A DNA stretch of 64,000 nucleotides. Source: Amphritea balenae (GTDB lineage Bacteria > Pseudomonadota > Gammaproteobacteria > Pseudomonadales > Balneatricaceae). The notes under the pieces were generated by a model. It saw only the letters and a program-made list of their open reading frames with translations. It did not search any database and was not told the DNA's origin. The stretch lies in the NCBI RefSeq assembly GCF_003858655.1, contig NZ_RQXV01000015.1:34020-98019 (forward strand), read 5' to 3'. A program made the position numbers and the translations under genes. Numbering within the stretch: position 1 is the first letter of the stretch; each line of letters begins with the position of its first letter. Shown piece after piece: positions 8,810 to 17,235 of the stretch.

Positions 8810-10211
8810 CGTTGCGCTCTTTCTTACGTGGTGGCCGACGTCTGCGCCGTTTTTTCTGAGGCTCATCCCGATTGGCTTCACGGCTCATATGGCTGCGGAT
8901 CTGAGGGTTCTGAACCTGGTAGTCGGTCCACCACTGGGCCAGCCCCTCGAGGTCTTCACCGCTGTTTTCACGCAGTACCAACAAATCGTATGCTGCTCTG
9001 AAACGTGGGTGCTCCATAATTCGTTCGGCGCGTTTGCCCTGACGGCGTGGCAGGCGGAACTGTAACTCCCAAATCTCACGAATAGGCGTAGAGAAACGGC
9101 GTGGAATAGCGGTTTGGCGAATCTGCTCACCAATTACCTGATTGGCGGCTTCATGCATAGCCGGTACGGTATGCATACCCGCTTCAGTCTGTAACTGTTT
9201 CATGCGGCGCTGCATTGGATACCAGAGCAGGGCTGCAAACAGAAAGGCCGGTGTAACACTCTTGCCTTGCTGGAGTCGGCGGTCAGTATTTTGTAGGGCG
9301 TTTAGCACCAGTTTTTCAACCGGATAGCCTTCTGGATTATCGAGACAATAGACCGTTTGACCGAACAACTGTTCCATCAGGTTGTAGCGACGGAACTGGT
9401 GGTATGATGCAACGCCATGTCCAGACTGGAAAATCTTTAGTGCTTCATCAAACAAGCGTGCCGGAGCAATGTCTTTTAACAGATAGGCCAGTTCTTTTAT
9501 TGGTGCTTCTGAAGCGGGTTCAATATTGAAATCCAGCTTGGCAGCAAAGCGGGCAGCTCTGAGCATTCGTACAGGATCTTCCCTGTAGCGATCGTCAGGG
9601 TTACCAATCATACGCAGGGTCTTGTTCTTCAGATCGCTGTAGCCGTTAGCAAAATCGTAAACGCAGTGATCTTTAGGACAGTAGTAGAGTGCATTGACGG
9701 TAAAGTCACGACGTAGCGCATCTTCTTCAATAGTGCCGTAAACATTGTCGCGTACAATCATGCCGCTATCATTCTGGCGGCCGTGCTCTCCGTCGCTGTT
9801 CTTCGGCTGGCTGTCGTGGCTGGCGCGGAACGTGGCAACTTCAATCAGGTCTCGGCCAAACCGGACATGCAGGAGCTTAAAGCGACGGCCTATCAGGCGT
9901 GAACGGCGAAACAGGGCATGCGCCTGTTCCGGCGTGGCATTGGTCGCTACATCAAAATCTTTTGGTCGCTTGTCTAATAGCAGATCGCGTATGCATCCGC
10001 CGACCAGGTAGCCTTCATAGCCTTCATCCTGAAGGTGATATGCGGTTTTCATCGCTGCATCATTTAGATGGCGGCGCGGGATCTGATGTTCCTCTTCAGG
10101 AATCAGACGTCGGCCCTGGCTTGACTGCTCTGCAGGCATGTGATTATCGTCCTGGCTCCGGCCAAACAGGCGGCGGATAAATGAACCGATCGGTGATGAC
10201 TTATTTTCCAT
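8802..10211 (-). CDS. pcnB: Poly(A) polymerase I PcnB
   Basis: The product has 469 aa from the ATG at 10211; the frame is open to 10265, which would give 487 aa. The nucleotidyltransferase head contains GGCIRDLLLDKRPKDFDVATNATPEQ-type motifs and RRDFTVNALYY, the tRNA-nucleotidyltransferase/PAP class II signature. The C-terminus is highly basic (KKRRRRRPPRKK), as in PAP I. The enzyme adds poly(A) tails that promote RNA decay. I prefer 10211 because an extended -10 element (TGC-TATGAT, 10269-10261) overlaps the upstream ATGs. The gene is downstream of the candidate CrcZ-like RNA, the same place as in Pseudomonas. Confidence 0.93.
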   Translation of the reverse strand: MENKSSPIGSFIRRLFGRSQDDNHMPAEQSSQGRRLIPEEEHQIPRRHLNDAAMKTAYHLQDEGYEGYLVGGCIRDLLLDKRPKDFDVATNATPEQAHALFRRSRLIGRRFKLLHVRFGRDLIEVATFRASHDSQPKNSDGEHGRQNDSGMIVRDNVYGTIEEDALRRDFTVNALYYCPKDHCVYDFANGYSDLKNKTLRMIGNPDDRYREDPVRMLRAARFAAKLDFNIEPASEAPIKELAYLLKDIAPARLFDEALKIFQSGHGVASYHQFRRYNLMEQLFGQTVYCLDNPEGYPVEKLVLNALQNTDRRLQQGKSVTPAFLFAALLWYPMQRRMKQLQTEAGMHTVPAMHEAANQVIGEQIRQTAIPRRFSTPIREIWELQFRLPRRQGKRAERIMEHPRFRAAYDLLVLRENSGEDLEGLAQWWTDYQVQNPQIRSHMSREANRDEPQKKRRRRRPPRKKERNDG

Positions 10212-10260
10212 GGTTCTTTGAAAAAGCCCTGTGAAATTCTTGTCCGGAATGAAAGCGCGC

Positions 10261-10269
10261 ATCATAGCA
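10261..10269 (-). promoter_or_regulatory. Possible extended -10 promoter of pcnB
   Basis: TGC followed by TATGAT on the minus strand fits the extended -10 pattern TGnTATnAT. No acceptable -35 is visible. If used, transcription would begin just inside the longer pcnB frame, favouring the start at 10211. Confidence 0.35.
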
Positions 10270-10419
10270 CGAAATAAGCGTGAAAATATGCAAAGCTGAT
10301 CGCATTTCGACCATGATCTGTGGATATTAGAAATAGTGAACCATTAAAGCGAGATGGAAGAGTAGTGCGTGATGAAAAAGTAATACGAGATGAAGAAGGA
10401 GATGGGCAAGCTGACCGCC

Positions 10420-10620
10420 TATTAGACAACAACGCTATTCTTAGCTTGTTGTTTTTGTTCTAAGAGCACTGATTCGGGACCGTTGTATTGGGTGTCAAAT
10501 TCAGCGATCAGCTTTTAAGCCTCATTGTTATTGTTGTTCGAGGCAGGGTTACCTGACGGCACATAATCTGGGTTTTATTTTTATTATGATTATTTGCTAC
10601 AAGTATTTTTTTTCTTGTTA
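10420..10620 (-). ncRNA. crcZ-like: Candidate CrcZ-like Hfq/Crc-sequestering small RNA
   Basis: The stretch is non-coding and lies between cbrB and pcnB, exactly where Pseudomonas has crcZ. A sigma-54 promoter places the start near 10620. Four potential stem-loops follow, each with an A-rich loop: ACAAG (10618-10614) with CTTGT (10603-10599); CATAAT (10588-10583) with ATTATG (10567-10562); GCCTC (10544-10540) with GAGGC (10523-10519), loop containing AACAACAATAACAA; TCTTAG (10465-10460) with CTAAGA (10444-10439), loop AACAAAAACAACAAG. The loops contain AANAANAA motifs, the known Hfq/Crc target. The 3' end is uncertain because no clear intrinsic terminator is visible; read-through into pcnB is possible. 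Function is inferred from position and motif. Confidence 0.72.
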
Positions 10621-10630
10621 CATGTATATA

Positions 10631-10646
10631 AGCATGGCTTGTGCCA
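10631..10646 (-). promoter_or_regulatory. Sigma-54 promoter for the CrcZ-like RNA
   Basis: On the minus strand the sequence reads TGGCAC-AAGCC-ATGCT. The GG and GC dinucleotides have the correct 12-bp offset, and 13 of 14 informative positions agree with TGGCAC-N5-TTGCW. Transcription would start near 10620. CbrB, a sigma-54 activator, is encoded immediately upstream. Confidence 0.8.
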
Positions 10647-10696
10647 GTTTTTGTAACTTGTTGTTATTTAAGTAATAAGGTTTTATTTTTTATGTT

Positions 10697-10803
10697 TGTT
10701 ACCTGTTTTCTTACAGGAGGGGTAACAAAAAGTGTTACCTAACTACCCATGCTGCAGGTGCGTAAATAGCGAAAAGTAACACTTTTGGGGGATCTGTTGT
10801 TAC
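10697..10803 (-). promoter_or_regulatory. Array of five TGTTAC/GTAACA half-sites (probable CbrB upstream activating sequences)
   Basis: Exact half-sites lie at 10697-10702 (TGTTAC), 10722-10727 (GTAACA), 10733-10738 (TGTTAC), 10776-10781 (GTAACA) and 10798-10803 (TGTTAC), about 77-183 bp upstream of the predicted RNA start. The middle pair forms the perfect palindrome GGTAACA-N5-TGTTACC. Several centre-to-centre distances (11, 22, 43 bp) are near multiples of the helical repeat. As I recall, the reported Pseudomonas CbrB consensus is built from inverted TGTTAC half-sites. Confidence 0.7.
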
Positions 10804-10836
10804 CTGCGGATTACTCCCCTGGTACTACTTTTAGTG

Positions 10837-12237
10837 CTATTTCGGTTTACGGGGGATGCCAAGTTTCTGACGGCGCTCCCACAAACATTTACGGCTCACA
10901 CCGAGTTTTTTAGCCAATACCGTTTCGCTCATACTATTTTGATTTTCCAAGACAAAGCGTTGGAAGTAATCATCCAGTGAGAGGTTATGGTCGGCTCGCT
11001 GTTCAACTTTATTATCGGTGGTTTCGGCAACCAGTGAGCTACCGCTGGCGAAGCTGCTCTCTAGTGAGGCTAAGGATTCAGGTTCGATATCCAGACCCAG
11101 CAGGTCGGTCGTAATGGTATGATCGTCAGCCAGTATAACCGCACGCTCAATAGCATTCTGTAATTCGCGGACATTACCGGGCCAGTTGTAGCGAAGCATG
11201 GTATTGCAGGCGTCATCGCTGAATTTAAGTAACCGGGAACCCATTTTCTCGCAGCTTTTTTTCAGGAATTGCTGTGCAATCTGAATAATATCTTCACCCC
11301 GTTGACGCAACGGTGGCATCTGGAGCTCCATAACATAGAGGCGGTAATACAGGTCTTCCCGGAACTCGCCGGTTTTAGCCAGTGCCTTCAGGTTACGGTG
11401 TGTTGCTGCTATCAGCCTTACATCGACCGTTAGAGACTTAACCGAGCCGACCCGTCGAATCTCACTTTCCTGCAGGAAACGTAGCAAGCGTGCCTGTGCT
11501 TCCAGTGGTAGTTCGCCGATCTCATCGAGAAACAGAGTGCCGCCATTAGCCGCCTCAATCAGTCCGTTTCGGGTAGCGTCAGCGCCAGTAAAGGCGCCTT
11601 TCTCATGGCCGAAGAGTTCTGACTCGATTAGTGATTCTGGGATGGATGCACAGTTAACAGAGATCATCGGCGCGTTGGCACGGGCGCTTTGCTGGTGGAT
11701 CGCCCGAGCGGCCAGCTCTTTACCTGTTCCGGATTCACCCTGTATCAACACGGTGGCATCGGTACGGGCAACTTTTTCAATACGTTTAAACAGATTCTGC
11801 ATAGGCTGGCAGGTGCCAACCATCTGATTACCTGACCCTGTCGGCGCTTTCTGTTCAGTTGTATCCGCCGCAGTTTTATCTGCTTCACCCCTGAGTTTCA
11901 GGATATTGGCGATAGTTTCCAGAATCTCATCGTGGTCGAAAGGTTTAGCAATATAATCGACGGCACCCAGTTTCATGGCATCGACGGCTGAGCGCATACT
12001 GGCATAACTGGTCATGATCACGACGGGAGTGGCTTTCGCCAGGGTGATAAGATCTGTTCCCGGTGCGCCGGGAAGTCGCAGATCACTGATGATCAGATTG
12101 TAATCATTCAGATTAAACTTACTGCTCGCCTCATCAACGGAGGCGGCGTCGTCGACGTTATAATCATTACGTTCTAGCAGCCGCCGAAGGGCAGAACGGA
12201 TTATAGTTTCGTCTTCAACTATCAGAATACGGCTCAT
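10837..12237 (-). CDS. cbrB: Sigma-54-dependent response regulator CbrB
   Basis: The product has 466 aa with the three NtrC-family domains. The receiver (residues 1-120) has phosphoacceptor D52 in IISDLRLPG. The AAA+ domain has Walker A GESGTGKE, the sigma-54 contact loop GAFTGA and the [12 protein letters not shown]alker B region. A Fis-type helix-turn-helix lies at the C-terminus ([24 protein letters not shown]). CbrB, phosphorylated by CbrA, activates use of amino acids and other carbon sources and the crcZ RNA in Pseudomonas. Identification rests on its place behind cbrA and the C-terminal HTH sequence. The cbrA-cbrB gap is 38 nt. The predicted targets lie just downstream of its own stop codon. 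Confidence 0.92.
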   Translation of the reverse strand: MSRILIVEDETIIRSALRRLLERNDYNVDDAASVDEASSKFNLNDYNLIISDLRLPGAPGTDLITLAKATPVVIMTSYASMRSAVDAMKLGAVDYIAKPFDHDEILETIANILKLRGEADKTAADTTEQKAPTGSGNQMVGTCQPMQNLFKRIEKVARTDATVLIQGESGTGKELAARAIHQQSARANAPMISVNCASIPESLIESELFGHEKGAFTGADATRNGLIEAANGGTLFLDEIGELPLEAQARLLRFLQESEIRRVGSVKSLTVDVRLIAATHRNLKALAKTGEFREDLYYRLYVMELQMPPLRQRGEDIIQIAQQFLKKSCEKMGSRLLKFSDDACNTMLRYNWPGNVRELQNAIERAVILADDHTITTDLLGLDIEPESLASLESSFASGSSLVAETTDNKVEQRADHNLSLDDYFQRFVLENQNSMSETVLAKKLGVSRKCLWERRQKLGIPRKPK

Positions 12238-12275
12238 TCGGTTTACCTTTGCTCAAAAACACCTGTCCTTCAGGA

Positions 12276-15185
12276 TTAATTCGCCTGTGGACTTCTGGGA
12301 AGGGTGATAACCACCTGAGTGCCCTTGTTCTGATTTTTATTGGCAGGACTCACAACGCTAATACTACCATAATGCTCTTCAATGATGTTATACACCAAAG
12401 GCAGGCCCAGGCCAGTGCCTTTCCCCGGGTCTTTGGTGGTGAAAAATGGTTCGAATAAACGGCTCTGGTGTTCGGGTAGAATACCTGAACCTTCGTCTGT
12501 TACTGTGATTTTAACTGAGTTGCTGCCGACTTCGGCATCAATCCAGATCGACGAATTAACCGGTGATGCATCACAGGCATTATTGATCAGATTAACGAAT
12601 ACCTGCAGCAACCTCTGCGGATCACCACTAACACTGGTTGTTACATCGGTATGATTAATCAGTTGTATCTGTTTGCCTCGGCTATCCATTGAAACCAGAT
12701 GGATCGCTTCATCAATAATATGCTTGAGATCTACCGCTTCCTGCATTTCCTGAATATCACTCTGGCCGGTATGGGCAAACCGAATCAGTGATTGAACGAT
12801 ACGAGTGATGCGGTGAGTTTGTTCAACAATCTGCTCACCACTTTCAAGAATGATTTCATCGTCAGTCTCGTACTTAAGATTTTGTGCCAGACAGGCAATG
12901 CCGGTAACCGGATTGCCAATTTCATGGGCGACACCGGCGGCAAAACGACCGATAGAAGCTAGTCGTTCATTGTGAGATAAACGGTTTACCAGAATCTGGT
13001 TCTCAGTTTCGTTCTCCAGCAGAATAACCATCGCATCGCTATCATCGGCCAGGCTGGCCTTGTGCAGGCTAAGCCAGCAGTTTTCCTCATCAATTAGCAG
13101 ATGGTGGGATAGCAGATGGTTTTGATCCTGATGGGAGAAGTCAGCTAATAAATCTCCCCAGGGCGGTGCCAGGCTTTTCAGGTTTTTGGTCAGCACCGAT
13201 GATGCTGCCAAACCGGTAAAGAGCTCCATTTCGCTATTCCAGAAGATAATCTGGCCTTTTTCATCCAGCGAGCAGGCGCCGATAGGTAAGCGTTGCAGGG
13301 TCATGCGGTGATGGCGGCGTAAGTTATCCAGTTCCGCCGCCAGACCACTGAGCTGAGTTTGATAGTTTTCCAGCTGGCCTTCAAGCAGGTGAATGTCCCG
13401 GGTACGATACTGTCCCAAAGTGCTGTCATGACTCTGTTGATTAAGTAGAGCACTGGCTTCTACAGGACCAAAGAGAGCACTGAGCCGGCTCTCTATTAAT
13501 GTTCGCAGGCGCATCAGATCGATTGCATTAAGCTCGCCGCTGTTTAGATTAAGTTCATTCAGGGCGTTATCAATTTCACGTTGCGCGGTCAGTCGGCCCA
13601 GTCTTTTGCAAAGTAACTCTACCAGTTCATCACTGTGGCGAATATTAAGCTGAGGCCCTACCGGGCGTTGCAGACTGTTGTGCAGGCAGGCGCTGGCACT
13701 GGTGATCTCTTCGGCTGAGCTACGGGTTATCAGTGAGGTTAGCAGAAACACCGTAATGTTTGCTGCCAGGGAATAGATGGCGATCTGATGCCAGCCCTGC
13801 TCTGCAAGGAAGGTTACTTCAAAGGTGCTCTCTACTTCACTCATCAGCCCTAGCAGCATGGTAAAGATCCAGATGCCCATACCCACGACCAGACCAAGGC
13901 AGAACCCTTTACGGTTAGCGCCGGGCCAGAACAGCGTAGCGAGTATACCGGGTAGAAATTGCATAAACGCAATGAATGCCAACGTGCCCAGCCAGTGCAG
14001 GTTATGGTTTAGTCCGATACGGGTGTAGAACAGATAACTGCAGAGCATTATCACTATGATCAGTAGTCGACGTAACCATAGTAGCCGGGTGTAAAGCTGT
14101 TGGGTGCTGGGCACCGGTAGTAACGGCAGTATCAGGTGGTTCTGCAACATTGAAGAGATTGAGATAGTGGCAACAATTATGATGCCGCTGGCCGCCGCCA
14201 GACCGCCGATAAAGGCAAGAATAGTAAGGAAGTCTGAGTGTAGGCCCATCCCTAGATGCAGGATCAGAAAGGCGGGCTGATCGGCTACACCTATCTTAAT
14301 GCCGGCCCAGAGGATCGGGGGAACAGCCAGTGCGAGTAATAACAGATATAAAGGCACGCCCCAGCTGGCTTTATGCAAACTGTTGGATGATGTGTTTTCG
14401 GTAAACATCATATGAAAGGTGTGGGGCATCACTATGACGGCGGAAAAAAAGCCGAGCAGCATAGTGCGCCACATATCACTGTCTAAGGGGGTATTAAAAA
14501 CGTCCAGTTGCGTAGGGTTCGCCTTTAGCCACTGCTCAAGCCCTGCTGGACCATCCAGAACATTAAAGAAAACATAAATCGCGAAGCCGCCTAACGCGAT
14601 AAGCTTGATAAGTGAACCGGTCGCCATGGCAACAATAAGACCGGTTCGGCTATAACGTAGCGATGCATGGCGGGCACCAAACAGAATAGAGAACAGCGCA
14701 ATAACGGTGCAGAAACCGATGGCGATCTGATTAGAAGTGAAATCCTGATTGATGATATGCAGTGAGTCAGCAACTGCCTGAATTTGAATAGAGATCAGTG
14801 GCAGTGTGGCTAGCAGCGTAAAGACTGCGGTCAGTGTGCCCGCCGTTGCTGAACGAAAACGGAATGCAAACAGGTCGGCTAGTGAACTGAGCTGATAGGT
14901 TCGGGTGATACGTAGAATGGGCACCAGAATAACGGGGGCGAGAAAGAACGCAGCACTTGCCCCCAGATAGGAGGCCAGAAAACTGAATCCGGACTCTTTT
15001 GCCATAGCGAAGGTGCCATAAAAGGTCCAGACACTGGTAAATACACCCAGCGATAAAATGTAGGTGATGGGGTGATAAATAATACGCGCCGGAATCCAGC
15101 CTCGCTCGGTAATATAAGCGGTACCAAACAGAAAGGTCAGATAAGTAATGCCGATGATCAGCAGTTCGCTAAGATCAAAACTCAT
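12276..15185 (-). CDS. cbrA: Sensor histidine kinase CbrA with sodium/solute symporter-like domain
   Basis: The product has 969 aa. About the first 500 residues form a multi-pass sodium:solute symporter-like (SLC5) domain. This is followed by a linker of the STAC type, a PAS-like segment around residues 630-720, and a HisKA/HATPase kinase core with the phosphoacceptor H754 in GVAHEIGNPVTGI and the G-box DKGSGI-type and GTGLGLPLVYNI motifs. Family knowledge: CbrA reports carbon/nitrogen status to CbrB, and its SLC5 domain can transport histidine in some pseudomonads. It starts inside cbrX (11-nt overlap), suggesting translational coupling. Confidence 0.93.
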   Translation of the reverse strand: MSFDLSELLIIGITYLTFLFGTAYITERGWIPARIIYHPITYILSLGVFTSVWTFYGTFAMAKESGFSFLASYLGASAAFFLAPVILVPILRITRTYQLSSLADLFAFRFRSATAGTLTAVFTLLATLPLISIQIQAVADSLHIINQDFTSNQIAIGFCTVIALFSILFGARHASLRYSRTGLIVAMATGSLIKLIALGGFAIYVFFNVLDGPAGLEQWLKANPTQLDVFNTPLDSDMWRTMLLGFFSAVIVMPHTFHMMFTENTSSNSLHKASWGVPLYLLLLALAVPPILWAGIKIGVADQPAFLILHLGMGLHSDFLTILAFIGGLAAASGIIIVATISISSMLQNHLILPLLPVPSTQQLYTRLLWLRRLLIIVIMLCSYLFYTRIGLNHNLHWLGTLAFIAFMQFLPGILATLFWPGANRKGFCLGLVVGMGIWIFTMLLGLMSEVESTFEVTFLAEQGWHQIAIYSLAANITVFLLTSLITRSSAEEITSASACLHNSLQRPVGPQLNIRHSDELVELLCKRLGRLTAQREIDNALNELNLNSGELNAIDLMRLRTLIESRLSALFGPVEASALLNQQSHDSTLGQYRTRDIHLLEGQLENYQTQLSGLAAELDNLRRHHRMTLQRLPIGACSLDEKGQIIFWNSEMELFTGLAASSVLTKNLKSLAPPWGDLLADFSHQDQNHLLSHHLLIDEENCWLSLHKASLADDSDAMVILLENETENQILVNRLSHNERLASIGRFAAGVAHEIGNPVTGIACLAQNLKYETDDEIILESGEQIVEQTHRITRIVQSLIRFAHTGQSDIQEMQEAVDLKHIIDEAIHLVSMDSRGKQIQLINHTDVTTSVSGDPQRLLQVFVNLINNACDASPVNSSIWIDAEVGSNSVKITVTDEGSGILPEHQSRLFEPFFTTKDPGKGTGLGLPLVYNIIEEHYGSISVVSPANKNQNKGTQVVITLPRSPQAN

Positions 15186-15351
15186 CGCTGCGACGTCTCC
15201 GTTCTAATATGGCTACAATCAGGATCAGGGCTGCCCAGATCAGAAAAGGTCGGTACCAGGGCGTGGCGGAGTCGGGCCACCACTGATCCAGCACCGGGGA
15301 TAACAGATAGCCCCCGATGACCATGACGATTAGTAGACGGTAAAAATGCAT
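15175..15351 (-). CDS. cbrX: Small membrane protein CbrX-like, overlapping cbrA
   Basis: The product has 58 aa starting MHFYRLLIVMV. Two hydrophobic segments (about residues 3-17 and 34-50) are followed by a basic-acidic tail (ERRRRSDEF). The start overlaps the gluQ stop as TGATG, and the stop lies 11 nt inside cbrA. In Pseudomonas a small ORF called cbrX occupies this place and controls cbrA translation by coupling; the same arrangement is visible here. A longer reading from 15429 exists, but it would run far into gluQ and add a hydrophilic N-terminus. Confidence 0.75.
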   Translation of the reverse strand: MHFYRLLIVMVIGGYLLSPVLDQWWPDSATPWYRPFLIWAALILIVAILERRRRSDEF

Positions 15352-16226
15352 CAGTGCCCCTCCAACGTGATACCCAGCTGAGCAGGGATTGCGGTTATGT
15401 TCCAGTGCTGAACTGCCCAGTTGAGGCATTCTGATGTAGTCGCTTCGGTCAGTTCTGCTGGTGGCTGTTGATTAAGGAAATTCAACGCCTGAATAAGTTG
15501 TGGTACGGGTTGTTGGTCATTCAGTGCATCAGCAAAGGTCTGTTTACTGAGCTTTTGCCCCTGACTGTTTGTCGCTACCGGAATATGTGCGTATTCAGGC
15601 TGAGGGTAGTTCAGCAGATGTTGTAGCTGTAATTGTTTGGGGGTCGAATCGAGCAGATCGGAGCCGCGCACTACGTGGCTGATCTGTTGCTCCGCATCAT
15701 CAATAGTGACGGCTAACTGGTAGGCGAAGTAGCCATCGCGGCGGAAAATCACAAAATCGTCTTGCCGGCTGGAAAAGTCCTGTAATCCGAGAATCCGGTC
15801 CTGAAAAGCGTAGTGATTGCTACAGTGACAGCGGATCGCGCAGGCTTTATTTCTATCGGCTGAATGGGTTCGGCAATAGCCGTCATACACCGAGCTGCCG
15901 GTACGTTTGATAATCTCTTGTCGGGAGCAGCTGCAGCGATAAGCATTGTTCTGATGCAGAAGCTGTTCAAGGATTTCGTGATAAACCGGATGACGCTGGC
16001 TTTGATACCAGACGGGGCCATCCCACTCAAAACCGAATTGTTCAAGCGTGCGAAGAATGCTGTCGCTGGCACCGACAATTTCCCGGGGGGGATCAAGATC
16101 TTCAATACGAATAAGCCAGCGACCCTGATGGGCGCGTGCATCGAGAAAACTGGCTAGCGCAGCCAGCAATGAACCGAAGTGGAGCGGCCCAGTGGGTGAG
16201 GGGGCGAAACGTCCTGTATAGACCAT
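15351..16226 (-). CDS. gluQ: Glutamyl-Q tRNA(Asp) synthetase GluQ
   Basis: The product has 291 aa from the ATG at 16226; an in-frame TTG one codon earlier is less likely. It is a glutamyl-tRNA synthetase catalytic domain without an anticodon-binding domain: RFAPSPTGPLHFGSLLAAL (HIGH region), zinc ligands in RCSCSRQ and YCR, and the KMSKS-like KLSKQ. GluQ attaches glutamate to the queuosine base of tRNA(Asp). It sits between dksA and cbrX as in pseudomonads. Confidence 0.95.
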   Translation of the reverse strand: MVYTGRFAPSPTGPLHFGSLLAALASFLDARAHQGRWLIRIEDLDPPREIVGASDSILRTLEQFGFEWDGPVWYQSQRHPVYHEILEQLLHQNNAYRCSCSRQEIIKRTGSSVYDGYCRTHSADRNKACAIRCHCSNHYAFQDRILGLQDFSSRQDDFVIFRRDGYFAYQLAVTIDDAEQQISHVVRGSDLLDSTPKQLQLQHLLNYPQPEYAHIPVATNSQGQKLSKQTFADALNDQQPVPQLIQALNFLNQQPPAELTEATTSECLNWAVQHWNITAIPAQLGITLEGH

Positions 16227-16265
16227 CAATAGCAGCGGTCAGCCGCAGAGCTGACCGCAGACAGA

Positions 16266-16694
16266 TCAGATACCGAGCTGTTTCTCTTTGATCTCAGCCA
16301 GAGTTTTGCAATCGATGCAAAGTGTCGCTGTAGGACGCGCTTCCAAACGGCGTACGCCAATCTCAACGCCGCAAGCGTCGCAGTAGCCGTAATCGTCTTC
16401 GTCGATGCTTTCCATCGCTTTAGAGATTTTGCTAATTAGCTTGCGTTCGCGATCGCGGGTACGTAGTTCCAGGCTGAATTCCTCTTCCTGGCTTGCGCGG
16501 TCGCTTGGATCAGCAAAGTTTGTCGCTTCTTCCTGCAGATGGTTAACCGTGCGGTCAACCTCTTCCATTAATTCCGTTTTCCAGGAATTCAGAATAGCGC
16601 GGAAATGATCCTTTTGTGGATCATTCATATACTCTTCGCCTTCCTTAATTGGGTATGGTTCGAAGTGTGTGAACTGTGTATCTTGATTCGGCAT
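16266..16694 (-). CDS. dksA: RNA polymerase-binding transcription factor DksA
   Basis: The product has 142 aa, near the E. coli 151. The coiled coil carries the tip motif ADPSDRASQEEEFSLELR with the conserved acidic residues, and the C-terminus has a four-cysteine zinc finger (CDACGVEIGVRRLEARP...CIDC). DksA enters the RNA polymerase secondary channel and, with ppGpp, represses rRNA promoters and activates biosynthetic ones; an rrn promoter at the right edge of this window is a plausible target. It is the first gene of the dksA-gluQ-cbrX-cbrA-cbrB string. Confidence 0.97.
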   Translation of the reverse strand: MPNQDTQFTHFEPYPIKEGEEYMNDPQKDHFRAILNSWKTELMEEVDRTVNHLQEEATNFADPSDRASQEEEFSLELRTRDRERKLISKISKAMESIDEDDYGYCDACGVEIGVRRLEARPTATLCIDCKTLAEIKEKQLGI

Positions 16695-16720
16695 AGTCTG
16701 CCCCGCTTCTCTCTCTCAGG

Positions 16721-16738
16721 TCGGGCAACCGTGCCCGA
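16721..16738 (-). other. Hairpin in the dksA leader
   Basis: A perfect 7-bp stem TCGGGCA / TGCCCGA with a 4-nt loop lies 27 nt upstream of the dksA start codon. It could be a leader structure affecting translation or an operator; its role is unknown. Confidence 0.4.
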
Positions 16739-16990
16739 ACGTATCTACAGTTATCTACTACTGATCTAAACCAGTAATCAGAAGGGAGCTGAAGTTACCA
16801 GAACCTTCAGAGTTTCACCAGCCCCAGTAACAAAAAACTCCTGCATAATGCCATCCGTAACTTTTTCTTAATTCTTTCAGTCTGTTGTGTAGCACATGTT
16901 TAATAGAAAGCAGCACATCAGGTAACTATAGCAGTGATCTGCTAGTTTTCAGCTGAAATTGGTTTGTCTCTTATATGGGGGGGCTGGGCG
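16739..16990. other. Intergenic region upstream of dksA
   Basis: This non-coding stretch must contain the dksA promoter on the minus strand. I see no gene, and no promoter good enough to name. It is followed by the inverted-repeat element. Confidence 0.5.
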
Positions 16991-17182
16991 AGGAAGGTGC
17001 GAACAAGCCCCTCAGCTTCTTTTAAAAAGAGGGGTGGGCCCTAGAATGGCCATTTGCGTTGTCAGACAGTTTGAAAAGGTCCAGACATTTCACTGCACAG
17101 TCTTTCGCGCATTAGCATGCCCTTTGGGTATTGGCTATTCTATAGCCCGCAGAGAAAACAATGGACTTATTCGTACCTTCCT
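16991..17182. mobile_element. Miniature inverted-repeat element A
   Basis: This is a 192-bp non-coding element. Its ends are terminal inverted repeats matching at 17 of 20 positions (left AGGAAGGTGCGAACAAGCCC; right, reverse complemented, AGGAAGGTACGAATAAGTCC). An internal AAGGTCCAGACATT (17076-17089) and the TGCGAACAAGCCCC end motif recur in the larger element near 51 kb. It encodes no transposase. No clear target-site duplication is visible. It is inserted between the divergent dksA and aminotransferase genes. Confidence 0.7.
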
Positions 17183-17187
17183 TAATG

Positions 17188-17193
17188 TATAAT
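17188..17193 (+). promoter_or_regulatory. -10 element (TATAAT) of the aminotransferase gene
   Basis: A perfect TATAAT lies 42 bp upstream of the ATG and 5 bp outside the right end of the inverted-repeat element. Any -35 would lie inside the element's terminal repeat. Confidence 0.55.
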
Positions 17194-17235
17194 CCCCGCC
17201 ATTGAATAATTCTTAAGTGACAGGAAGTGTCGGGA

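Noticed and set aside
10430..10455. ACAACAAGCTA/TAGCGTTGTTGT hairpin as the terminator of the CrcZ-like RNA
   Set aside because: It has no T tract after the stem and is AT-rich; it more likely competes with the neighbouring A-rich loop structure. The RNA 3' end was left open.
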